Shown here one piece after another: positions 31,967 to 40,583 of a stretch of 40,583 nucleotides of DNA. Each line of letters begins with the position of its first letter. Positions within the stretch are counted from its first letter, which is position 1. Source of the DNA: DATNIB01 sp035604685 (lineage in GTDB: Bacteria; Actinomycetota; Acidimicrobiia; Acidimicrobiales; RAAP-2); NCBI GenBank assembly GCA_035604685.1, contig DATNIB010000034.1:1-40583 (forward strand), given 5' to 3'. Position numbers and translations under genes: made by a program. A model generated the notes under the pieces. The model made no database searches, had not been told where the DNA came from, and saw nothing but the letters and a program-made list of their open reading frames with translations.

Positions 31967-33145
31967 ATGACGAGCATCCGGACACAGGTCGGGATCGTGG
32001 GCGCCGGTCCGGCCGGCCTCCTGCTCTCGCACCTGTTGGCGCTGTCGGGCGTGGAGAGCGTCGTCCTGGAGGACCGGGCCCGCTCCTACGTCGAGACGCG
32101 GGTGCGCGCCGGCGTGCTCGAGCAGGGGTCGGTCGACCTGCTGTGCGAGAGCGGCGTGGGCGAGCGGATGTTGGCCGAGGGGGCGGTGCACGACGGCGTC
32201 ATCCTGCAGTTCTGCGGCGAGCGCCACCGCATCGACTTCGCCGCCCTGACGGGCAAGCGCATCACCGTCTACGGACAGCAGGAGGTGCTGAAGGACCTCA
32301 TCGCGGCGCGCCTTTCGGCCGGCGGCGCCATCTACTTCGAGGTGGACGACGTGTGCCCCGAGGGCACCACCACCGACGCGCCGGTCATCTCCTTCTCCCA
32401 CGGGGGCGTCCGCCACGAGCTGCACTGCGACTTCGTGGCCGGCTGCGACGGCTTCCACGGCGTCTGCCGGGCGGCGGTCCCGGCGGTGGTGCGCCGGGAG
32501 TTCACGAGGGAGTACCCCTTCGCCTGGCTGGGGGTGCTGGCCGAGGTGGCGCCGTCCACCGACGAGCTCATCTACGCCTACCACGAGCGCGGCTTCGCCC
32601 TGCACAGCATGCGCTCGCCCGAGCTCTCGCGGCTCTACGTCCAGGTGCACCCGACCGAGCAGCTGGCCGCCTGGCCCGACGAACGGATCTGGGACGAGCT
32701 GCGCCACCGGCTCGACTCGGCGGGCTTCACCCTGCACGAGGGGCCGCTCATCGAGCGCTCGATCACCACCATGCGCAGCTTCGTGTGCGAGCCCATGCAG
32801 CACGGGCGACTCTTCCTGGCCGGCGACGCCGCCCACGTCGTCCCGCCGACCGGTGCCAAGGGCATGAACCTGGCGCTGGCCGACGTGGCGGTCTTGGCCC
32901 GCGCCCTCGTGCGCTGGTTCGACCGGGGCGAGCGGGATGCCCTCGACGCCTACTCGGACACCTGCCTTCGGCGTGTGTGGCGCGTGCAGGACTTCTCCAT
33001 GCTCCTGACCGAGCTCCTGCACCGGCTGCCCGACGCCGACCCCTTCGCCGCCGGCGTGCAGCGGGCGCGCCAGCGCTACCTGGCCGAATCGGCGGCGATG
33101 CGCACCACCATCGCCGAGAACTACGTGGGCCTGCCGATCGGCTGA
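31967..33145 (+). CDS. pobA: 4-hydroxybenzoate 3-monooxygenase
   Basis: A 392-residue class A flavoprotein monooxygenase. The FAD motif GAGPAG is at 12-17, RVRAGVLEQG at 45-54, AGCDGFHG near 160 and GDAAHVVPPTGAKGMNLALADV from residue 286; length and positions match Pseudomonas PobA closely. It hydroxylates 4-hydroxybenzoate to protocatechuate, feeding pcaHG. The segment VVLEDRARSYVETR differs from the NADPH-binding helix of the Pseudomonas enzyme and resembles actinobacterial PobA forms that accept NADH; that is inference. It begins 14 bases after the IclR gene and closes the operon. Confidence 0.93.
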   Translation: MTSIRTQVGIVGAGPAGLLLSHLLALSGVESVVLEDRARSYVETRVRAGVLEQGSVDLLCESGVGERMLAEGAVHDGVILQFCGERHRIDFAALTGKRITVYGQQEVLKDLIAARLSAGGAIYFEVDDVCPEGTTTDAPVISFSHGGVRHELHCDFVAGCDGFHGVCRAAVPAVVRREFTREYPFAWLGVLAEVAPSTDELIYAYHERGFALHSMRSPELSRLYVQVHPTEQLAAWPDERIWDELRHRLDSAGFTLHEGPLIERSITTMRSFVCEPMQHGRLFLAGDAAHVVPPTGAKGMNLALADVAVLARALVRWFDRGERDALDAYSDTCLRRVWRVQDFSMLLTELLHRLPDADPFAAGVQRARQRYLAESAAMRTTIAENYVGLPIG

Positions 33146-33180
33146 CCCGGCGCCGCGGGCCACGCCGGTCCGAACGGGGA

Positions 33181-33196
33181 GGGCGTGATCGCGCCC
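33181..33196. terminator. Near-palindrome between convergent pobA and the glucokinase-like gene
   Basis: GGGCGTGATCGCGCCC is symmetric except for one pair of positions and can form a short GGGCG/CGCCC hairpin. It lies 36 bases after pobA and 15 before the end of the convergent gene. No T-run; weak candidate. Confidence 0.3.
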
Positions 33197-33210
33197 CGGG
33201 CGGCGACCGC

Positions 33211-34038
33211 TCAGAGGCCCAGGTGCCCACCGTCCCAGAGCTTGATGCCGCCCAGAATGCCGGCGTTGTTGTCGACGATCGTCGTCTTCTCGAGGACGGG
33301 GCCGAGCTCGTCTCGCGTGACACGGCGGGCGTTCCCGCCGCCGATGAAGAGGTGGTCGAAGAAGAACAGCGCGTCGAGCAGGTCGGTGGCCTTGCGCACC
33401 CGGCGGTTCCAGCGCTCGTCGCCGATCGACTTGCGGGTCGACTCACCGAGCTGCTCGTTGTAGGTCTCGCCCTTGCGGAACGGCTGGTGCGCGATCTCGA
33501 GGTGTGGCAGCAGCCGGCCGTCCATGAAGGCGGCGGTGCCGAAGCCGGTGCCGAGCGTGATCACGAGCTCGAGTCCGCGGCCTGCGACCACGGCCGCGCC
33601 CTGGACGTCGGCGTCGTTGGCCACCCGCGTCGGCTTCCCGAGCGCCTCGGCCAAGACGCCGGCCAAGTCGAAGTCGTCCCAGGCCCGCTCGAGCGCCGGG
33701 TCGACCTTGGAACCGGGCCCGGACTCCGTGACGAAGTGGGGCGCGCTCAACACGTGGCCCTTGCGCACCATGCCGGGGAAGCCGGCCGAGACCCGGTCGG
33801 CCGACGGCAGCGGCCCGACCAGCTTGGCCAGCGCGGCCACCATGCCCGTGTCCCCCTCGGGCGGCATCGGATAGCTGGTGGCCACCCGCACCCGGTCGGC
33901 CACCATGGCGCCCGCGGCGTCGAGGACCGACGCCTTGAGGCCGGTGCCCCCGATGTCGATCGCCAGCGTCAGCGGCCGGGTCGGCGCCTCGCCGGGGGCG
34001 AGACGGGTCGCGCCGTCCTCGTCGTCGGGTTCGCTCAC
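33211..34038 (-). CDS. ppgK: Polyphosphate glucokinase-like ROK kinase
   Basis: A 275-residue sugar kinase of the ROK fold. LAIDIGGTGLKASVLD (residues 25-40) is the first phosphate motif, SAGFPGMVRKGHV the second, NDADVQGAAVV and TLGTGFGTAAFMDGRLLPHLEIAH the active-site region and LFIGGGNARRV the adenosine-side motif. It lacks the ROK CxCGxxGCxE zinc motif, as do polyphosphate glucokinases of mycobacteria, whose C-terminus (NNAGILGG) it also resembles. It would phosphorylate glucose with polyphosphate or ATP. GTG 34038 overlaps the bluB stop by 4 bases, so the two are coupled. Upstream in-frame residues look non-native. Confidence 0.8.
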   Translation of the reverse strand: MSEPDDEDGATRLAPGEAPTRPLTLAIDIGGTGLKASVLDAAGAMVADRVRVATSYPMPPEGDTGMVAALAKLVGPLPSADRVSAGFPGMVRKGHVLSAPHFVTESGPGSKVDPALERAWDDFDLAGVLAEALGKPTRVANDADVQGAAVVAGRGLELVITLGTGFGTAAFMDGRLLPHLEIAHQPFRKGETYNEQLGESTRKSIGDERWNRRVRKATDLLDALFFFDHLFIGGGNARRVTRDELGPVLEKTTIVDNNAGILGGIKLWDGGHLGL

Positions 34039-34754
34039 GACGAGGCACCGCGCGGCGCCGCCAGCGCGCGATCGGCCGGTGGACCCCCCGGCCAGCCGTT
34101 GTGATGCACGACCTCGTCGAGGGCGAGGCGCCGGCGCCACCCGTGGCGTTCGAGGTCGGGCGTGGTCTGCAGCGCGCTGACCGGCCCGAGGCACAGCCAG
34201 GCCACCGGCCGGACCGGGTCCGGGATGGAGAGGAGCTCGCGCAGGAACTCCTCCCGGTAGAACGAGACCCAGCCCACGCCCATGCCCTCGGCGGTGGCGG
34301 CCAGCCACAGGTTCTCGATGGCGAGGCAGACCGAGAAGAGGCCGGCGTCGGCGATGGCGTGGCGGCCGAGCACGTGCGGGGCGCCGCGCCGCTCGTCGTA
34401 GGTGACGACGATGGAGAGCGTCGACTCGGCGATCCCCTCGATCTTGAGGTCGGCGAAGCGCGTCGCCAGCTCGTCGGGGAGCGACGCCATGAAGACCTGC
34501 CGTTCCGCCTGGACGTGGCGTGCGAAGGCCTGCCGGATCGCGTCGTCGTCGACGATGACGAAGTCCCAGGGCTGGCTCAACCCGACGCTCGGGGCGGCGT
34601 GGGCGGCGCCCAGCACGCGGCCCAGCACCTCGGCCGGGATCGGCGCGCCGGTGAACTCGCCTCGCACGTCTCGCCGCGCGTGGATCGCCCGGTAGAGGTC
34701 CTTCAGGTCGCCGGGCAGCGTCTCGGTCGACTCGGTGCGGGCGGTGCCGGTCAC
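34035..34754 (-). CDS. bluB: 5,6-dimethylbenzimidazole synthase (BluB)
   Basis: A 239-residue nitroreductase-fold flavoenzyme. HARRDVRGEFTG (about 25-36), AAPSVGLSQPWDFVIVDD (54-70), GMGVGWVSFYREEFLRELLSIPD and AWLCLGPV are BluB-specific patterns. BluB destroys reduced FMN with oxygen to make 5,6-dimethylbenzimidazole, the lower ligand of cobalamin. No other cobalamin gene is nearby. The frame continues upstream into the P450 region, but GTG 34754 gives the standard length. It overlaps the glucokinase-like gene by 4 bases, and the P450 coding region ends 43 bases upstream on the same strand. Confidence 0.9.
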   Translation of the reverse strand: MTGTARTESTETLPGDLKDLYRAIHARRDVRGEFTGAPIPAEVLGRVLGAAHAAPSVGLSQPWDFVIVDDDAIRQAFARHVQAERQVFMASLPDELATRFADLKIEGIAESTLSIVVTYDERRGAPHVLGRHAIADAGLFSVCLAIENLWLAATAEGMGVGWVSFYREEFLRELLSIPDPVRPVAWLCLGPVSALQTTPDLERHGWRRRLALDEVVHHNGWPGGPPADRALAAPRGASS

Positions 34755-34797
34755 TGCCGGCACTGTACCCGCGGGGCCCCGAGCGCCGGCCGGCGGC

Positions 34798-37562
<2,765 letters not shown>

Positions 37563-37566
<4 letters not shown>

Positions 37567-38852
37567 GCCCGCGGCGCCATGGCCGCGTCGGTGTCGACCA
37601 GCAGCCGCTCGCTCGGCCCGACCAGGTGCTGCACCAGGAACGATCGCAGCCCCACCTTCCAGAGGGCCACCCCGCGCCGGAGCTGTGGCAAGAGCTCCAC
37701 CTCCGTCGCCGACAGCGACAAGAGATCGGCCGCGCCCTGGGCTTCACCCGGTGGCTGCCCGTAGATGACACGGGTCTCCGAGTCGGCCAGCAGTCCGTGC
37801 GCCAGGCCCACCTGCTCGGTGCCGGTGGCGCCGACAGCCTGGAGATCCGAGAGCCGGTGGAGCACGGCGACGTTCGCCACGCCATAGGCCCGCGACAGCT
37901 TCCAGGAGGCCTGCAGCCATCGGGCCACCCCCAGGTTGGCCAGGATCGCCCAGGCCTCGTCCACCACGACCAGGACGTGTCCGCGCGCGCCGTCCGACGA
38001 GGCCGCGTCGCGGGCCAGCGCCGCCTGCAGCCAGGCCGTGGCGCAGGCCATGAGGACGCCGAGCGCCGGTGAGTTGTAGAGCGCCGACAGGTCGAGGACC
38101 ACGAGCGCGCCGTCGAGGTCGAGCCCGGCGGTGGTCGGACCGTCGAACATCCCGCGCAGGTCGCCATGCACCAGGCGACGAAGCTCGAGCGCCGCATCGC
38201 GCCCGTCCTCGAGCAGCGTCTGGCGATCGGTGCGGATCTGGGACGCCGCCTCGGCGCTCGGGTCGAGGAGCGCGTCGACGACCGCCGGGAGGGTCGGCGC
38301 CGCGCAGCGGGCGGACACCGCCGACAACGCCAGATCGACCGCCACCCGCTCGCGCGGCGCCAGCGGCCGGCCGAGGCATGCCGTGGCCAGCGAGGCCAAG
38401 AGTTCGATCTGCCGCCGCTCACCGTCGGCCTCGCCCCCGCCTCGCACCTCGGGTCCAGGGTCGAGGGGGTTGAGACGGACCGCGCCCCCCGGGCGGAGCG
38501 ACACGGGGCGAGCACCCCAGGCCGCGGCCAGCGCGCCGTACTCCCCCTTGGGGTCGACGACCCAGGCCCGCCGACCGAAGACCGCTTGCCGCCAGAGGTA
38601 GGTCTTGACGAAGGCGCTCTTGCCGCGGCCGATCTGCCCGAAGACGATCATGTTCGGACTGCTGACCACCCCTTGTGCGTAGAGCTCGAAGGGGTCGAAG
38701 ACGAACGAGCCGCCGAGCAGGTCGTGCCCGATCAACACCCCCCGGTGCCCGAGGCCGGGCTCCGCCACCAGCGGGTAGGCGGCCCCGAGATTGCGGGTCG
38801 TGACGGTGTGGGCGGGTACCGAGAACCCGCTGGCGGTGTGGCGATGCCTCAC
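37563..38852 (-). CDS. VirB4/TraC-like conjugation ATPase
   Basis: A 429-residue ATPase corresponding to the C-terminal half of VirB4 proteins. Walker A GQIGRGKS is at 72-79, DPKGEYGAL at 100-108, Walker B HVLVVVDEAW with Asp298/Glu299, and the family ending with LSLSATEVELLPQLRRGVALWKVG. It powers DNA or protein transfer in type IV secretion. The frame is open further upstream, but GTG 38852 overlaps the preceding stop by 4 bases (GTGA). The missing VirB4 N-terminal half may be supplied by the upstream SCO6880-like protein. Its own stop overlaps the coupling-protein GTG in the same manner. Confidence 0.88.
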
Positions 38853-40324
38853 GAGAGCCCGCGACACAGCGGCAGGGTGCAGGTGAGTGCTCGGCCCTGG
38901 TCGCCGTAGAGGCGGCGGAGCTCGAGGTGTGCCTGACCCGCCGCCTGCTCGGTGACGCGGCATGCCTCCTCGAGCAACTCGGTGCTCGCCGCGCTGACCG
39001 TCACGTAGCCGCTGAAGCGGAAGGAGGCGTGTCCGTCGGCCAGCTCGGCTTCACGGCGCACGACGATCTCTGCCTCGCGGGCCCGGCGCGCGGTCGAGAG
39101 GAAGCCGCCTCGGCGTCGGAGCTCGGAGTCCGCGATGTCGGCGGTGCGGGCCTGCTCGACCTGGCGCGTCGCGCGCGACGGGCTGATCGGCTCCATCACG
39201 ACGGTGAGGCAGCGCCGCACCGGACCGAGGAGCAGCGGGGCGAGGAAGTCCGGGCCGACATCGATACGCGGCCACTCTGCGATCCAGTAGGTGGCGTGCC
39301 ACACCTGATCGGTGCGCACCCGGCTCCACTCGACCTCGACGCCCGTGGGCCAGGGCGACGTCGCCCGGCCTCGGTCCGAAGCCACGACGCTCGGCGGCGC
39401 GCTGGCCTCGCCCGTCCGCCGCAGCACCTCGACCAGCTCGTGCGCGCGAAGAAGCCCGTCGACGGAGACATCGGCGTCCGCGATGAGGCGCTGCATCGAC
39501 TCGGCCTCGCGCAGCAACGAGGTGCAGGACTCGCGTTGACGCTGGCTCGCGGTCCCTCGGTTCCGGGCCTCGCGGACCTGGAGCACGAGCAGGACCTCGT
39601 GTCGACAGGTGTCCGCACCCGCCGTGTCCAGCAGTTCGCCGTAGGAGCGCCGCACCGCGGCCTCGGCCGGCGAGACCGCGTGCTCCGACAGGTAGGAGCG
39701 CACCGCGGCACCGTCGTCGGGCAGCGTCAGCGCCAGCCACTGCAGGCGATGGACCGCCGATCCCTCGCGCGCCAGCCCGGCCAGCACGGCCGACCAACCC
39801 CCGACCCGGCGATCTTTCTCCTCCGCGCCGAGCAGGGAGAAGCTGTGCCCCCGCACCGCCAAGACCGCGCTGTACGTCCGTTCCCTGGCGTCGTGGACGA
39901 CCGCCGCGCCCGGCGGCGCCCCGTGGCCGCCGTCGACGGTGAGCAACGCCAATGCGCCGAAGGGCCCGTCGACGTCCGACGCCGACCGGGGTCGACCGGC
40001 ACGGTTCGCCCGGTGCCCGGCCTCGGGCGCGTGGGAACGCCAACGGCGCCGGTGCAGCGCGCTGTCGGCACCCCAGCGGGCGACGGTCGGTGCCCACTCC
40101 TCGGGCGCCCGGCCGGCCACCGGCCAGCAGGCGGCCCCGATCCCGCCGGCCACTGCGACCAGCGCCAGCACCCCGCCGGCCACGTCGGGCCGCGCGTGCA
40201 GCACCACCACCGCCACGACCAACCCAGCCGCCACCGAGGCGATCTGACCGCCGCGCCACCCGGCGATCAACCCACGGCGCTCGAGGGGCCCGAAGCGATA
40301 GCGGGACGGATCAGATTTCTGCAT
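38849..40324 (-). CDS. SCO6880-like conjugation protein
   Basis: A 491-residue protein of the actinobacterial SCO6880 family. It opens RYRFGPLERRGLIAGWRGGQ and two close membrane helices (about 28-43 and 47-69), like the PrgI-type start of this family, then a cytosolic part with VWHATYWIAEWPRIDVGPDFLAPLLL and FRFSGYVTVSA. The family lies directly upstream of VirB4-like ATPases in actinobacterial conjugative elements. The ATG at 40324 overlaps the preceding gene by 14 bases. Together with the next gene it approximates the size of a full VirB4, so the two may act as a split VirB4; this is inference. Confidence 0.85.
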   Translation of the reverse strand: MQKSDPSRYRFGPLERRGLIAGWRGGQIASVAAGLVVAVVVLHARPDVAGGVLALVAVAGGIGAACWPVAGRAPEEWAPTVARWGADSALHRRRWRSHAPEAGHRANRAGRPRSASDVDGPFGALALLTVDGGHGAPPGAAVVHDARERTYSAVLAVRGHSFSLLGAEEKDRRVGGWSAVLAGLAREGSAVHRLQWLALTLPDDGAAVRSYLSEHAVSPAEAAVRRSYGELLDTAGADTCRHEVLLVLQVREARNRGTASQRQRESCTSLLREAESMQRLIADADVSVDGLLRAHELVEVLRRTGEASAPPSVVASDRGRATSPWPTGVEVEWSRVRTDQVWHATYWIAEWPRIDVGPDFLAPLLLGPVRRCLTVVMEPISPSRATRQVEQARTADIADSELRRRGGFLSTARRAREAEIVVRREAELADGHASFRFSGYVTVSAASTELLEEACRVTEQAAGQAHLELRRLYGDQGRALTCTLPLCRGLS

Positions 40325-40583
40325 CGGTACCGTCTCCCGCCCCGGGCGCCGGTGTGGGACGCCAGCGGATGACCGGACCCAGCCGGTCCCGCTCGATGAG
40401 GTGGGTCCCCCCGATGCCGGCCACCGTCACGGGAAGACGGCGCGCCACGGTGGTCGGGGCCGCTGCGGGTTCCGTCGACTGGTGCTGGCTCGGGTGACCC
40501 GGCGGACCGATGATCGGGGGCGGCCCCCGCCGGGACGCGCCGGGCGGTGACGCCTCCCCGGTCGTGCGGAGCGGCAGGGGGCC
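40311..40583 (-). CDS. Partial conjugation gene, Pro-rich C-terminus (SCO6881/TrbL-like position)
   Basis: Only the last 90 residues are in the window; the gene runs off the end. The visible part is Pro/Gly/Ala-rich (SPPGASRRGPPPIIGPPGHP), then a short folded-looking segment VARRLPVTVAGIGGTHLIERDRLGPVIRWRP, and ends GDGTDAEI with a TGA that overlaps the next ATG by 14 bases. In actinobacterial conjugative elements the gene at this place encodes a multi-helix SCO6881/TrbL-like membrane protein with a disordered tail. Identity is inferred from position. Confidence 0.5.
   Translation of the reverse strand, partial: GPLPLRTTGEASPPGASRRGPPPIIGPPGHPSQHQSTEPAAAPTTVARRLPVTVAGIGGTHLIERDRLGPVIRWRPTPAPGAGDGTDAEI

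Overview
The window looks like chromosomal DNA of a high-GC actinobacterium. The gene content fits Actinomycetota and would suit Acidimicrobiia, though I cannot fix the genus. Pointers are a BldD-type regulator, an F420-type luciferase-like oxidoreductase, a mycothiol-era DinB-like protein, a PcaD-PcaC fusion, a group III PPi-type phosphofructokinase, a polyphosphate-glucokinase-like ROK kinase, an SCO6880-type conjugation protein, many GTG starts with 4-bp GTGA overlaps, and leaderless-looking promoters.

Layout. 1-2.8 kb: small enzymes (SnoaL-like protein, zinc-ribbon protein, VOC protein, luciferase-like oxidoreductase) with one AT-richer gene-free stretch. 2.9-6.1 kb: an apparent operon of a dienelactone-hydrolase-like enzyme and two class III CoA-transferases; only the second keeps the catalytic Asp. 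6.4-10.1 kb: an alpha/beta hydrolase, a methyltransferase, PPi-type phosphofructokinase and convergent GAPDH. 10.2-13.8 kb: an MFS exporter, then a MarR regulator overlapping a 14-TM DHA2 exporter, with a clear operator-like inverted repeat. 13.9-17.3 kb: a BldD homologue with an intact c-di-GMP signature, an acyl-CoA synthetase, a DinB-like protein and a second MarR gene with a leaderless promoter. 17.4-22.4 kb: a circularly permuted ATP-grasp protein and three envelope proteins (Kelch/NHL propeller, DoxX-like, small exported protein). 22.6-26.1 kb: a stand-alone PRC/MgtE_N/CBS protein beside an Nramp-fold transporter whose metal-site residues match Nramp-related magnesium transporters (NRMT). 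26.1-27.1 kb: a second dienelactone hydrolase and tRNA-Arg(ACG) with a duplicated 3' end.

27.3-33.1 kb is a compact protocatechuate operon: an 18-codon remnant resembling the pcaI N-terminus, then pcaH, pcaG, pcaB, pcaL (pcaD-pcaC), an IclR regulator and pobA. Together these would take 4-hydroxybenzoate to 3-oxoadipate. The CoA-transferase and thiolase for the last steps are absent. A perfect palindrome sits between the -35 and -10 of the operon promoter.

33.2-40.6 kb is all on the minus strand: a polyphosphate-glucokinase-like gene coupled to bluB, then part of an actinobacterial conjugation operon (SCO6881-like C-terminus, SCO6880-like protein, VirB4 ATPase, VirD4/TraG coupling ATPase). 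The coupling ATPase runs, without a stop, into a complete cytochrome P450, giving an apparent 922-residue TraG-P450 fusion.

The most notable items are the TraG-P450 fusion, the NRMT-like transporter with its detached MgtE sensor module, the CoA-transferase pair with one active-site-less subunit, and the pcaI remnant heading the pca operon. All functional calls come from reading motifs and recalled family features; no database search was possible.
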